A stretch of DNA of 64,000 nt from Echinicola sp. 20G (GTDB lineage Bacteria > Bacteroidota > Bacteroidia > Cytophagales > Cyclobacteriaceae): assembly GCF_015533855.1 (NCBI RefSeq), contig NZ_AP024154.1, forward strand, positions 2,796,501 to 2,860,500, written 5' to 3'. Shown in pieces: positions 46,767 to 56,363 of the stretch (its first letter is position 1; each line of letters begins with the position of its first letter). Both the position numbers and the translations under genes were made by a program. The notes beneath the pieces were generated by a model. The model was not told the origin of the DNA. It was given only the letters and a program-made list of their open reading frames with translations, and searched no databases.

Positions 46767-46831
46767 TGAAAACCATGGGAACACAGCGAATGCAGGACTT
46801 ACTGGGCAAAACTTCATCAAACTGTTGCTGA
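46766..46831 (+). CDS. 21-aa ORF directly after the SAM riboswitch
   Basis: ATG at 46766 and TGA at 46829-46831. The peptide has Met at 1, 4 and 9 and ends in Ser-Ser-Asn-Cys-Cys, so five of 21 residues contain sulfur. Its start codon is at the base of riboswitch helix P1. It could be a leader whose translation reports Met and Cys supply, or a small functional peptide. No family is recognised. It ends 51 bases before the next gene. Confidence 0.5.
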   Translation: MKTMGTQRMQDLLGKTSSNCC

Positions 46832-46882
46832 TCATCTGGCACAGTAATTCAAAAAACTAATAACACTAAAAAATAAGAAATC

Positions 46883-47374
46883 ATGACAGCAACAGCTTCA
46901 AATTATAATACTTCAAGCCTAAACAGTAATACTTTCACCTTTCAATCTGTTATTCGAAACTTAAATCAGGAGAATGGGACTGTAAGTGCCTTCGAATGGT
47001 TAAATGAACATGAATCGGTTCAGGTAGAAGGTTCGGGGGATTTTAACTTTGGGAACTTTCCTGGTTCCAACAAAAGTTTTCAGGCTATCTATTTTAGTCT
47101 AAAAGGTGATTTGGCTGATCATTATGCTTTCTTTAGAGGCATTGTTTTAGCTGGTCAACCTAAGGAAGTTTTCTTGGAAAATATTCATGATAAAAGAAGT
47201 TTTACCTTGAAGTTCTACAAAAAGAATGAAGAGGTAGCTAAGGAATACTTAGAGAAAATCTTTAAAATCGTAAACCAAGAAATCAGGTTTAAGCAAGTTT
47301 TAAGAAAGGTGTTGATTAATGAAAAGAAGCACCGATTGGAAGAAAAGTTGCTTTTCAATGAGCTAAGTTATTGA
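46883..47374 (+). CDS. Protein of unknown function with no Cys and no internal Met
   Basis: A 163-aa soluble protein with no signal peptide. The N-terminus is Ser/Thr/Asn-rich. A beta-rich middle (SVQVEGSGDFNFGNFPGSNK) is followed by a charged helical C-terminus (EEVAKEYLEKIFKIVNQEIRF). The only methionine is the initiator, and there is no cysteine at all. Since it lies downstream of a SAM riboswitch, it would be made when SAM or methionine is short, and its composition is that of a sulfur-sparing protein. I do not recognise the family, and no enzyme motif is visible. It is the last gene of this transcript. Confidence 0.75.
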   Translation: MTATASNYNTSSLNSNTFTFQSVIRNLNQENGTVSAFEWLNEHESVQVEGSGDFNFGNFPGSNKSFQAIYFSLKGDLADHYAFFRGIVLAGQPKEVFLENIHDKRSFTLKFYKKNEEVAKEYLEKIFKIVNQEIRFKQVLRKVLINEKKHRLEEKLLFNELSY

Positions 47375-47407
47375 ATACAACGATAAACCATACTAATGAC
47401 CATAAAA

Positions 47408-47440
47408 ATGCCCCGTAATAATTTACGGGGCATTATTTTT
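47408..47440. terminator. Terminator between riboswitch-controlled gene and efflux operon
   Basis: Perfect 11-bp stem ATGCCCCGTAA / TTACGGGGCAT with a TAAT loop, followed by TATTTTTT. An A-run on the 5' side lets it work for the convergent efflux operon too. Confidence 0.93.
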
Positions 47441-47457
47441 TGGTTGAAATATCTTTA

Positions 47458-48918
47458 TTATTTCCATCCACCACCGAGACTTCTGTACAGTTCAATGTTG
47501 GCTATGGCCAGTTGCATTTTTAGTCTTACCAGCTCCATTTGGTTTTCTAAAGCATCTTCTTGGGCATTGATGATTTCAAGATAGTTGGCAAAGCCACTTT
47601 GGAACAGTAGGAAGGCATCTTTTACACCTTTGTTGGTTACTTTGAGTCTTTCTGCAGAAATATCATGAGCTTCCTGAAGCTTTTCTATAGTTACCAAGGC
47701 ATTGGAAACTTCCCCAACGGCACCAATAATTTTATCTTTGAAATCCAATTGAGCTATTTCCCTTTCATTGATAGCAATCAGGTGGTTGGTTTTTAACTTT
47801 CTGTTTTGAAAGATTGGCTGGAAAAGGGCACCATTCACGATAGCAAAACCTGCTCCAAGTGGGTCAAGGAAATGTTGGATTTGGTATGAATTCAATCCGA
47901 TCCCTCCGCTAATGGTCAAGGAAGGATATTTCATAGCTTCAGTGATTCCAACCCTTGCATTGCTGATGATCAGGTTATACTCAGATGCAGCAATATCCGG
48001 TCGGTTTTGGATTAGTTCCACTGGAACACCAGTTTGATAGGCGCTGTCAAAGGTTACGTCTTCCAAGTGGTGGGTGAGCTTTACCTCTTGGGGTGATCTT
48101 CCCAAAAGCTGATTTAGCCTGGTTTCTTGAATGGCATAAGCTTTTTCCAGATCAGGAATCAGTGCTTTTGATCGCAGCATCTGAGATTTGGTCTGCTGGA
48201 CCGCTAGAGAAGTAGTTTCTCCAGCATCATATTGCAGGTTGACGATTCTAAGGGTGTTTTTGCTTAGCTCGTAATTTCTTTTGGAAACTGTAAGTTGAGA
48301 TTTGAGCATCAGCATATTCAAATAAGTAGAAGCAATTTCAGAAACCAAAGCAGTTTGTACTGCTTTTTTAAATTCCTGTGTTTTCATGAATTCTGCCTGT
48401 GCCGCTTCTTTTTGCCACCTAAACTTCCCCCATATATCAATCTCCCAACTTGCCTGAAGGGAAGAAACATATTCAAGTCTCTCCGTATACAGGGTTGTGG
48501 GAGGGTTGTCTCCATGATTTCTTCTGGACCGGTTGGAGCCATAGTTATTATAATACTCTGAATAATATTCCCTATTGTATTTAAAAGGAGAAGCGCCTAG
48601 AGTAGGGAAGAAGTTAGCTTTGGATTGCTTGAGGTTTTGATAACCAATCTCAATTTCCTTGGCCACTTTTTGCATGTCAAGGTTATTGGACAAAGCTGTA
48701 TCGATCAAACTTACCAATGTGGAGTCCTTGAAATAACTTTTCCAGTCTAACGTAGCAATGTTTTTCTCTCCAGTCAGGACACTATCTCTGAGACTATCTG
48801 CTCCATAGTATTCCTCCGGAAAATTCACTTCTGGTCTTTTATATGATTGTCCAACCTTGCAACTTGCTACTGTAAGTAAAACCAAGCCAAGGGGAATTAA
48901 TTTTCTAAAAGCGTTCAT
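47458..48918 (-). CDS. Outer-membrane efflux channel lipoprotein (NodT/OprM type)
   Basis: A 486-aa TolC-family channel with a lipoprotein signal (TVASC, Cys20). The first domain begins KRPEVNFPEEY, followed by two coiled-coil and strand halves such as WEIDIWGKFRWQKEAAQAEF and IQNRPDIAASEYNLIISNARVG. This is the OprM/NodT outer-membrane factor pattern. It overlaps the RND pump stop by 4 bases and is the last gene of a three-gene pump operon. Confidence 0.93.
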   Translation of the reverse strand: MNAFRKLIPLGLVLLTVASCKVGQSYKRPEVNFPEEYYGADSLRDSVLTGEKNIATLDWKSYFKDSTLVSLIDTALSNNLDMQKVAKEIEIGYQNLKQSKANFFPTLGASPFKYNREYYSEYYNNYGSNRSRRNHGDNPPTTLYTERLEYVSSLQASWEIDIWGKFRWQKEAAQAEFMKTQEFKKAVQTALVSEIASTYLNMLMLKSQLTVSKRNYELSKNTLRIVNLQYDAGETTSLAVQQTKSQMLRSKALIPDLEKAYAIQETRLNQLLGRSPQEVKLTHHLEDVTFDSAYQTGVPVELIQNRPDIAASEYNLIISNARVGITEAMKYPSLTISGGIGLNSYQIQHFLDPLGAGFAIVNGALFQPIFQNRKLKTNHLIAINEREIAQLDFKDKIIGAVGEVSNALVTIEKLQEAHDISAERLKVTNKGVKDAFLLFQSGFANYLEIINAQEDALENQMELVRLKMQLAIANIELYRSLGGGWK

Positions 48919-51900
48919 AGTTCTTCTTGTTCAATGGTTTCAATACTGTACTTGTCCTGTATTCTTTGGAAGATATAGGCCAATACAGGGATAAAAATGA
49001 CACCTAAGGATATCCCGAAAATCATACCGCCAGCAGTACCGATACTCACTGATTTGGTGCCTTGGGCGGATGAACCCACTGAAAACATCAATGGAACTAA
49101 ACCTGCGGTGAAAGCAAATGAAGTCATCAAGATGGGGCGAATTCTTAAGGCACATGCTTCGACGACAGCATCCCCCAGTTCGAGACCTTCTCGTCTTTTT
49201 TGCGCAACAAACTCAACAATCAAAATGGCGTTTTTGGCAAGCAAGCCTATCAGCATCACCAGTCCTACCTGAACATAAATGTTATTGTCTATGCCTGCTA
49301 AGTTGATGAATACAAAGACCCCTAAAATACCTGCCGGCAAGGAAAGGATTACAGCCATTGGCAACCAGAAGCTTTCGTATTGGGCTGCCAAAATAAAGTA
49401 GATCAGGATGATACTTATGATAAATACCAATGTGGTGTTGGAACCTGACTTTTTCTCTTCCAAGCTCATACCTGTCCATTCAAAGCCTAAGTTTGCAGGA
49501 AGTTTACTTTTCGTCAATTCCTCAATGACATCCATGACATCTCCTGTACTGTAACCTTTGGCAGGGGTAATATTAATTCTGGCTGCACTGTACAGGTTGT
49601 ATCGGAAGACTGTTTCAGGCCCATAGGTTTCCTCTAATTTTACAAAAGTGTTGATGGGAACCATTTCTCCTTGGTCATTTTTTACCATTATGGAGTTGAT
49701 CGCTTCTGGTGTTTCCCTATACTGGATGTCGGATTGCATGTAAACCATGTATTGACGAGTGAAACGGTTGAAATCTCCTACACGGGTTCTACCAAAGTTA
49801 GACTGGATCGTGAACATCATGTCTTTCACACTTACCCCCATGGCTTTGGCCTTCTCATAATCAATGTTGATTTTATATTGAGGGAAGTTCGGGTTATAGG
49901 AGGTAAAAGCTTTTTCAATCTGTTTTTGCTTGGTTAGCTCAGCGATAAACTCATTGATCAATTGACCAAATTCTCCATAGTCTCCATCTGAGTAATCTTG
50001 AAGTACAATTTGTACCCCATCAAAGTTACCAAAGCCTTGTACGGTTGGTCTGGGGTAAATATTGACCCGAGCCTCACTAAGAACGCTTAGTTTATCTGAT
50101 AAGCGTTTCACTACTTCATTTATTTCCTTAAACTCACCTCTTTCTCCAATCTCATGAAGTTTGATATAACCTAAGCCTGTTGAAGAACTCTCTGAATCAT
50201 CGACGATATTATATCCAGAAACGGTGTTCACACTGGCCACAGAAGTTTCCTGTTGCAATAGCGAATCAGCTTGTTTCAATACTTGGTTGGTTCGGTGAAG
50301 TGATGAACCTTCAGGCATGGTCAAGGAGAAAATAAGGAAATTATCATCTTCTGTTGGGATAAAACCTTTTGGAGTGACTGTGGCCATAAAGAAGGTAAGT
50401 GCTGAAACCACCACCAATGCTCCAGTTGTCCACCATTTATGGAGGATTACCCATTTGACTACTTGAAGGTATTTTTCGGTAAATTTATCAAAAGCACTAT
50501 CGAACTTACGGAGTCCTTTATCTCTAATATCAATTGCTTTTGAAGCAGCTCTAGAGTTGCGGATCCTCTCAATTAGCGGTATTCTTTTTTTCCTTTTTTC
50601 AGGATCCGTTTCTTTTAGAATTAGTGCACTGAGTACAGGTACCAATGTCAAGGCGTTCACAGCAGAAATCAAAACAGCGAAGATGATGGTGTAAGCAAAC
50701 TCCTGATAAAATACGCCTACGGGACCATCCAAGAATCCTACGGGTAAGAATACCGCAGCGATCACAATGGTGATTGAGATAATGGCGCTGGTGATTTCAG
50801 ACATGGCAGATACCACGGCTTGCTTAACCTTCATACCTTCGTCTTCCATTTTTTCATAAATGGCTTCAATGACCACAATGGCATCATCGACCACAATACC
50901 AATGGCAAGCACAATGGAGAACATACTTAGTACGTTCATCGTAGCTCCAATCATGTTGAGGAAGAAAAAAGTACCTATCAAGGAAACGGGAATTGAAATG
51001 GCCGTAATGATCGTAGCCCTAAAATTTTGCAGGAATATAAATACCACCAAAAATACCAATATAAACGCCTCGATTAATGTTTTCTTGACATGGTGCATCG
51101 ATTCGTCTATCTGATCCCGTACACTGTAAGAAATTCTATAATTCATTCCTTCCGGAAAGGCTTTAGCCTGATCTTCAAGTACCTTTCTTACTGCTTTGTC
51201 AATTTCTACCGCATTGGCACCCTGCTGCTGGACAATATCAATGGTTACGGCAGACATACCGTCTAGTTTGTTATCACTAGCATAATTGGAAGCACCAAAT
51301 TCTAACCTAGCCACGTCTTTTAAGCGGAGTTGTGTACCATCATCTTCTGTTTTGATGACCAAGTTCTCATATTCATCGGGCTCACTGAATCTTCCACTGT
51401 GCTTCATCACGATTTCGAAAACCTCATCGGAGTTTTCCCCGAATTTACCAGGAGCAGCCTCAAAACTTTGATCCCTTACCTGGTTATAAACTTCCCTAGG
51501 TGTAAGACCATAAAGTGCCAGTTTTTCAGGGTTAAGCCAGATCCTCATGGCGTAATCCCTGGACCTAAGGATGGAGGCTTCCGCGATACCGCCAACTCTT
51601 TTTAATTCACGCCTGATATTCATCCGGGTGTAGGCGTTGAGGAAGGTTTCATCATAAACGCCATCGCTGTAAATCTGGATGGTCATTAGTGAACCTTTAA
51701 GTCGCTTTAAAACCACAATCCCAGCTTCTCTGACTTCTGCAGGGATGGATTCCATTACCATGGAAATCCTATTTTGGATCTCCACAGCAGCGACATTGGG
51801 GTCAGTTCCGGGCTCAAAATAAACGGTGGAACGTCCTCGCCCTGAGTTGGTGGCGGTTGAGTTGATGTAGTTCATGTTCTCGGCCCCGTTTATGGCTTCT

Positions 51901-52097
51901 TCTAAGGGGAGCAGAACTGATTTGGCGACTGTTTCGGCATTGGCACCAGGATAGTAAACTTGAACGCTGACACTCGGTGGAGCAATTTCTGGAAACCGTT
52001 CCACAGGAAGTAAGGAAATACTCCCCGCTCCTGCGAGTATCAGCAGAATCGAAATTACCAAAGCCAATACTGGCCTGTTAATAATTTTCTTAATCAT
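48915..52097 (-). CDS. HAE1-family RND multidrug efflux permease (AcrB-like)
   Basis: A 1060-aa inner-membrane drug/proton antiporter. The start at 52097 (MIKKIINRPVLALVIS) is chosen over an ORF that extends 81 bases upstream, because family members begin with a short cytoplasmic leader. GIVVDDAIVVIEA holds the Asp pair of the proton relay in TM4, and the gene has two halves with 12 TMs and large periplasmic loops, as in AcrB. The Asp pair separates it from the CusA-type metal pump at 3877. It exports hydrophobic toxins, but substrates cannot be read from sequence. The adaptor gene lies upstream after 158 bases. Confidence 0.94.
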   Translation of the reverse strand: MIKKIINRPVLALVISILLILAGAGSISLLPVERFPEIAPPSVSVQVYYPGANAETVAKSVLLPLEEAINGAENMNYINSTATNSGRGRSTVYFEPGTDPNVAAVEIQNRISMVMESIPAEVREAGIVVLKRLKGSLMTIQIYSDGVYDETFLNAYTRMNIRRELKRVGGIAEASILRSRDYAMRIWLNPEKLALYGLTPREVYNQVRDQSFEAAPGKFGENSDEVFEIVMKHSGRFSEPDEYENLVIKTEDDGTQLRLKDVARLEFGASNYASDNKLDGMSAVTIDIVQQQGANAVEIDKAVRKVLEDQAKAFPEGMNYRISYSVRDQIDESMHHVKKTLIEAFILVFLVVFIFLQNFRATIITAISIPVSLIGTFFFLNMIGATMNVLSMFSIVLAIGIVVDDAIVVIEAIYEKMEDEGMKVKQAVVSAMSEITSAIISITIVIAAVFLPVGFLDGPVGVFYQEFAYTIIFAVLISAVNALTLVPVLSALILKETDPEKRKKRIPLIERIRNSRAASKAIDIRDKGLRKFDSAFDKFTEKYLQVVKWVILHKWWTTGALVVVSALTFFMATVTPKGFIPTEDDNFLIFSLTMPEGSSLHRTNQVLKQADSLLQQETSVASVNTVSGYNIVDDSESSSTGLGYIKLHEIGERGEFKEINEVVKRLSDKLSVLSEARVNIYPRPTVQGFGNFDGVQIVLQDYSDGDYGEFGQLINEFIAELTKQKQIEKAFTSYNPNFPQYKINIDYEKAKAMGVSVKDMMFTIQSNFGRTRVGDFNRFTRQYMVYMQSDIQYRETPEAINSIMVKNDQGEMVPINTFVKLEETYGPETVFRYNLYSAARINITPAKGYSTGDVMDVIEELTKSKLPANLGFEWTGMSLEEKKSGSNTTLVFIISIILIYFILAAQYESFWLPMAVILSLPAGILGVFVFINLAGIDNNIYVQVGLVMLIGLLAKNAILIVEFVAQKRREGLELGDAVVEACALRIRPILMTSFAFTAGLVPLMFSVGSSAQGTKSVSIGTAGGMIFGISLGVIFIPVLAYIFQRIQDKYSIETIEQEEL

Positions 52098-52254
52098 AGG
52101 TTTAGGTCTTTTTCCGACAAAAAGAATCAAAGACAGCGATAGGAATTCGTAATTGGGATATAGAACACCCCTTACCAAATCGATTCGAGCAGAGGTTAGC
52201 TACTCGTGTCCTTGGTGATAAGATTGTTAATAGTTGGTGTGATTTTCTATAGGA

Positions 52255-53400
52255 TTAATCCTCAGAAGAGAGTAATTGGCCTTGCTCTAGAGGTTTAACT
52301 TTTATGCCATTGGTTAGTTTATCCAAGCCTGACGTAACAATTCGGTCTTTTGGAGACAAGCTTCCATCGCTGACGATATATTGTTTGCCAGACCTGCCTT
52401 CAATTTTGATTTCTTTACGGTCCACGGTATTGTCCTCATTTAATGTATAGACGAACTTCTTGTCGTGGATCGAGGTCGTGGCACCCTGCGGGATCAAGAT
52501 GGCATTGGGGTAAATCTGTTCCATCATAATTTTACCAGTGTTTCCTGACCTTAAAAGGGTATCAGGGTTGGAGAATTTTGCTCGTAAAGCAATAGACCCG
52601 GTAGAACGGTTGATTTGACCTGAGTTCGCGTCAATGGTTCCTACCTTATCATAAATACTTCCATCGGCCAATATCAACTTAACATGTGGATTAAGTTTTT
52701 TTGAGTTGGAGTCTCTTTTCATCCTTTCGTAATAAAGGTAATCAGACTCACTCATGGAAAAATACACATAAACATCATGAACATTGGAGAGGGTAGTCAG
52801 TGGTTCGGAGTCTGTCTTTTTAACCACGTTGCCAATGGAGCGAGGAATCCTTCCCATAAAACCATTAACTGGGGCTTTAATGGTGGTGAACTCCAGGTTG
52901 ATTCGCATATTGGCGGCTACTGCCTGTGCTTGGTCCAAGGCTGATTGGGCCACTTCATAATCTGCAATGGTAGTTTGCATTCTTACATCGGAAATAACCT
53001 CATTGTCTATAAGAGGCTGAAGTCTTTCAATTTCGGTTTTGGCTTTCCGCAATTTGGCCTTTTCCAATTCAACTGTAGCTTGTGCATTTTTAAGGTCTTC
53101 CATGTAAGGCTGGCTGTTGATTTTAAATAATGGCTGGCCTTTTTTGACAAAGTCTCCTTCATCCACATAAATTTTTTCCAAAATCCCATCTACCTGAGGT
53201 CTGATCTCAACGTTTTCGACACCTTCAATAGAGCCAAGATATTGATAGGATCTGGCAGCTGCTTCTTCTTTTAATGTCATGACCGGAAGGGGTAAGCCTT
53301 CCTCAACTTGTTCTTCCTCTTTACAGCTAAAAAAGGAAAGTCCTGAAAGGAAAATCAAAAGCAATGGAAATTGCCTGTAGTTAGTTTCTTTAAATATCAT
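52255..53400 (-). CDS. RND efflux periplasmic adaptor lipoprotein (AcrA-like)
   Basis: A 381-aa membrane-fusion protein with a lipoprotein signal (FFSC, Cys27). The lipoyl-like part (GVENVEIRPQVDGILEKIYVDEGDFVKKGQPLF) is shared by AcrA/MexA, followed by a helical hairpin and a beta-barrel ending. First gene of the operon adaptor-pump-channel. No TetR or MarR regulator gene is adjacent, unlike many AcrAB loci, so control is from elsewhere. Confidence 0.93.
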   Translation of the reverse strand: MIFKETNYRQFPLLLIFLSGLSFFSCKEEEQVEEGLPLPVMTLKEEAAARSYQYLGSIEGVENVEIRPQVDGILEKIYVDEGDFVKKGQPLFKINSQPYMEDLKNAQATVELEKAKLRKAKTEIERLQPLIDNEVISDVRMQTTIADYEVAQSALDQAQAVAANMRINLEFTTIKAPVNGFMGRIPRSIGNVVKKTDSEPLTTLSNVHDVYVYFSMSESDYLYYERMKRDSNSKKLNPHVKLILADGSIYDKVGTIDANSGQINRSTGSIALRAKFSNPDTLLRSGNTGKIMMEQIYPNAILIPQGATTSIHDKKFVYTLNEDNTVDRKEIKIEGRSGKQYIVSDGSLSPKDRIVTSGLDKLTNGIKVKPLEQGQLLSSED

Positions 53401-53807
53401 TGTTATGAGTTTTTTAATACCAGGGTTTTATGTTTGATTCTACCTAAATTGAGTAGTTGTAATAATCGTACCACTAATTTTTAGTTTTCTAAACTTACTT
53501 AAATAACTGATTATTAGGATTTTTTGTTTTTTTTAAGACTTTTAAAGCTGTGGAGCTTTTGTTAGTGTTTTGGGGAAGTTTTCCACAACTTTAGACTTCA
53601 AGGATCCAATACCAAGGATTCTTAAGATATGTTAAAAAGGTGTTTGGGTTTTTTAATATTACAGCAAATTTGCAGCCAAATGACAATTAATTATTGAAAA
53701 GTGAATAAAATTTATAGGTAAAATGAAGGTGGTATGATTTAATTTTGATTTGAATAATTATTAATGCAATTTTCAAGCATCAAAATCCACAACTTTAAAG
53801 GTACCTA
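53401..53807. other. Divergent intergenic region between efflux operon and arginine decarboxylase
   Basis: About 407 bases. On the plus strand TAATTTTG (53740-53747) is a -7 candidate for the decarboxylase gene, without a clear -33. A 6-bp pair TGTGGA / TCCACA (53549-53554 and 53582-53587) is weak. No ORF, known RNA or operator was recognised. Confidence 0.4.
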
Positions 53808-55196
53808 ATGAACAAATACATTGATTTAATTCAGCAAACTTTTGACTTCCCAACCAAAGAATTTAAAGTGGAGGACAACCAGCTGTTTTTTAATGGGGTA
53901 GATCTTATGGAAATCATTGAGACCTACGGTACTCCCTTAAAGCTCACATACTTACCCAAAATCAGTGAGAGTATTCAGAACGCAAAGACTTACTTTGCAA
54001 ATGCGATGGAAACGCATGATTATCACGGCAAATACACTTACTGTTATTGCACCAAATCTTCCCATTTTAGCTTTGTTTTGGATGAGGCTTTGAAGAATGA
54101 TATTCATATTGAAACGTCATCGACCTTTGACATTCCTTTGGTAAGAAGCCTTTATGAAAAAGGTAAAATCACCAAGGATACTTACATCGTCTGCAATGGC
54201 TTTAAAAGAGAATTATATAAGGAGTACATTGCTGGTTTGTTGAATGATGGTTTTAAAAACTGTATTCCTGTACTGGATAACCTGACCGAGATAGATTACT
54301 ACCTAGAGCATGTAAAAGTGCCTTTTCAGGTGGGGATTAGGATTGCAGCAGATGAAGAACCAAAGTTTGGTTTTTATACATCTAGACTCGGTGTAAGGTA
54401 CAAGGATATCATTGAGTTGTATGAGACCAAAATCAAGAACAATCCGAATGTGAGTCTTAAAATGCTGCATTTCTTTATCAATTCTGGAATAAGAGACACG
54501 GCATATTATTGGTCTGAATTGACCAGGTTTATCCAAAAGTATGTGGACCTGAAAGCAATATGTCCAGAGCTGGACACCATGGATATAGGTGGGGGATGGC
54601 CCATCAAGACCAATGTGTTTTTTGATTATGACTATCAGTATATGGCTGAGCAGATTATCAAAAACATCAAGTGGATGTGTGCTAAGAACAATACCGTTGA
54701 ACCTAATATTATGACGGAGTTTGGTAGTTATACCGTAGGAGAAAGTGGAGCTGTTCTTTATTCTATTTTGGAAGAAAAACTCCAAAATGACAAAGAATTA
54801 TGGTATATGATTGACGGGTCTTTTATCACTCAATTACCGGATAGCTGGGGACTCAACCAAAAATATATCATGTTGGCCGTGAACAATTGGAAAGAGGAGT
54901 ATCATAATATTAACTTAGGAGGGCTGACTTGTGACAGCATGGATTATTATAATTCAGAAGCGCATCAATACAATATTTATCTTCCCAAAAAGTCGGATGA
55001 AAAGCCTCAGTATATTGGTTTTTTCCATACAGGAGCATATCAAGAATCTTTGGGAGGTTATGGAGGAATTCAGCATTGTCTGATTCCTGCTCCAAAGCAT
55101 GTGCTTATTGATCGGGACACTGACGGGACTATTAAGCACCGCCTTTTTGCAGATGAACAGAAAAGTGAGAGTATGCTGAAAACACTTGGTTACTAG
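53808..55196 (+). CDS. speA: Arginine decarboxylase-like PLP enzyme (short Bacteroidota form)
   Basis: A 462-aa fold-type III PLP decarboxylase. The PLP lysine is Lys83 in YCYCTKSSH. HIETSSTFDIPL and MDIGGGWPI are typical of the alanine-racemase-like barrel, and GGLTCDSMDYY is the site of the catalytic Cys/Asp near the C-terminus. Much shorter than E. coli SpeA. Bacteroidota members of this size are usually annotated as arginine decarboxylase, the first step of agmatine-based polyamine synthesis. Diaminopimelate or carboxynorspermidine decarboxylase activity cannot be fully excluded. Arginase, which competes for arginine, is encoded about 8 kb away. Confidence 0.82.
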   Translation: MNKYIDLIQQTFDFPTKEFKVEDNQLFFNGVDLMEIIETYGTPLKLTYLPKISESIQNAKTYFANAMETHDYHGKYTYCYCTKSSHFSFVLDEALKNDIHIETSSTFDIPLVRSLYEKGKITKDTYIVCNGFKRELYKEYIAGLLNDGFKNCIPVLDNLTEIDYYLEHVKVPFQVGIRIAADEEPKFGFYTSRLGVRYKDIIELYETKIKNNPNVSLKMLHFFINSGIRDTAYYWSELTRFIQKYVDLKAICPELDTMDIGGGWPIKTNVFFDYDYQYMAEQIIKNIKWMCAKNNTVEPNIMTEFGSYTVGESGAVLYSILEEKLQNDKELWYMIDGSFITQLPDSWGLNQKYIMLAVNNWKEEYHNINLGGLTCDSMDYYNSEAHQYNIYLPKKSDEKPQYIGFFHTGAYQESLGGYGGIQHCLIPAPKHVLIDRDTDGTIKHRLFADEQKSESMLKTLGY

Positions 55197-55200
55197 AACC

Positions 55201-55232
55201 AAAAGTCCTGCGCTTTGGCGCAGGACTTTTTT
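55201..55232. terminator. Bidirectional terminator after arginine decarboxylase
   Basis: 13-bp stem AAAAGTCCTGCGC / GCGCAGGACTTTT with a TTTG loop and flanking T-runs. It serves both convergent genes. Confidence 0.92.
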
Positions 55233-55236
55233 ATTT

Positions 55237-56358
55237 TTAGCGATTATTAGGATTGCCTTTGAGATGATCTACTAATTCTCCCGATAAGGTCATATAGCTT
55301 CCCATGCAGTCAGCGGTCATGCAGCTATGGATCGGTAAAATTCCCAAAACATCTCCTACTTTGACATTGTTCATCAATGCTGCATCCGCTTGAACGATGC
55401 CATGTTCTTGGGAAATACTTTTTAGATAAGAAGTTTTACTGGGTATGGACCAGCCACCTTTGGTCAATAGAACAATTTCACCAAAGTTCTTTTTGCCATT
55501 GATTTGGGTCAAAACATCTTTGGACAGATGTACGCCTCCAGCATGAAGGAGGATTTCTCCTTTGCTCTTTTTGATATCCACGATGGGTGCTGCCAATGCC
55601 ACCGCAATGTCTTCCTTTTCACAGCTTCCAATATTGGCCTGGGTCAGGTCATAAAAGACAAAGTTGCCTGGACCAATTTGGTCTATTCCTTCAAAGTCAT
55701 CCATCAAAGAACAGCTTGGGGTGTCACCTGACCGCGTCACCAAATCGGGGAATTCTGTGATGTATTTGTCCTTTAGCATATGCAGGGCAGCTTTGGTTTG
55801 CTGATGGATTTCTTCGATTCCATTAAGGGTGGCATGATAAGTATGCCCTGCATGAATATAAAAGCCTTTGAACTGAAGATTCGGGTTGGTTTTAGCCTTC
55901 CTCATGATTTTTTCTATCAGCCCAAAATCACTCACTTCCACTCCTGTTCGACCATAGCCTGCATCAATTTCAATAAAAAAGCCTACTCTGTAATTTAGCT
56001 TTTCGGCAAGCAAAGCGGTCAATTCCTCATTTACCAACTGGACGGAAAGACTGTGTTTTTCCGAAAGCTCATTCAGCTGATGGATTTCTCGTGGATTAAA
56101 GGGAAAGGCAATATGAATATTTTGCCAATTTTGCGGAGCAAAATAACTGGCCATATTAATGGATGAAACCGTAATCTCTTGGATATCATAAGAACGGCAC
56201 CATTCTCCCACTTTTAACGATTGATGGGTTTTGAAATGCGGGATAAGCTCCAAGCCATGCTTCTTAGCCTTTTCGGACATCTTCCTCAAATTTTGTCGAC
56301 AGATGCCTTCATTAATTAATAGGGTTGGGGAGGTGACAGAAAAACTATGCATTTTCAT
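55237..56358 (-). CDS. D-threonine aldolase / D-serine dehydratase-like PLP enzyme
   Basis: A 373-aa alanine racemase-fold enzyme with a C-terminal D-serine dehydratase-like domain. PLP Lys43 is in PHFKTHQS. The metal-binding His344-Ser-Cys346 pair near the end (IPIHSCMTADC) matches the zinc site of the D-serine dehydratase and D-threonine aldolase group. Substrate is uncertain among D-amino acids. I begin at the ATG at 56358, 5 bases after the stop of the esterase gene. The open frame continues to 56451 inside that gene, but those residues are not family-like. Confidence 0.85.
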   Translation of the reverse strand: MKMHSFSVTSPTLLINEGICRQNLRKMSEKAKKHGLELIPHFKTHQSLKVGEWCRSYDIQEITVSSINMASYFAPQNWQNIHIAFPFNPREIHQLNELSEKHSLSVQLVNEELTALLAEKLNYRVGFFIEIDAGYGRTGVEVSDFGLIEKIMRKAKTNPNLQFKGFYIHAGHTYHATLNGIEEIHQQTKAALHMLKDKYITEFPDLVTRSGDTPSCSLMDDFEGIDQIGPGNFVFYDLTQANIGSCEKEDIAVALAAPIVDIKKSKGEILLHAGGVHLSKDVLTQINGKKNFGEIVLLTKGGWSIPSKTSYLKSISQEHGIVQADAALMNNVKVGDVLGILPIHSCMTADCMGSYMTLSGELVDHLKGNPNNR

Positions 56359-56363
56359 GGACT

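Noticed and set aside
52098..52178. 27-residue N-terminal extension of the RND pump
   Set aside because: Family members begin with MIKKIINRP-like residues; the extension is untypical and likely the untranslated leader.
53549..53790. DnaA-box-like bases (TTTTCCACA at 53579, ATCCACA near 53784) suggesting an origin
   Set aside because: Only one loose match, no cluster, no dnaA, dnaN or rpmH nearby. Chance occurrence is more likely.
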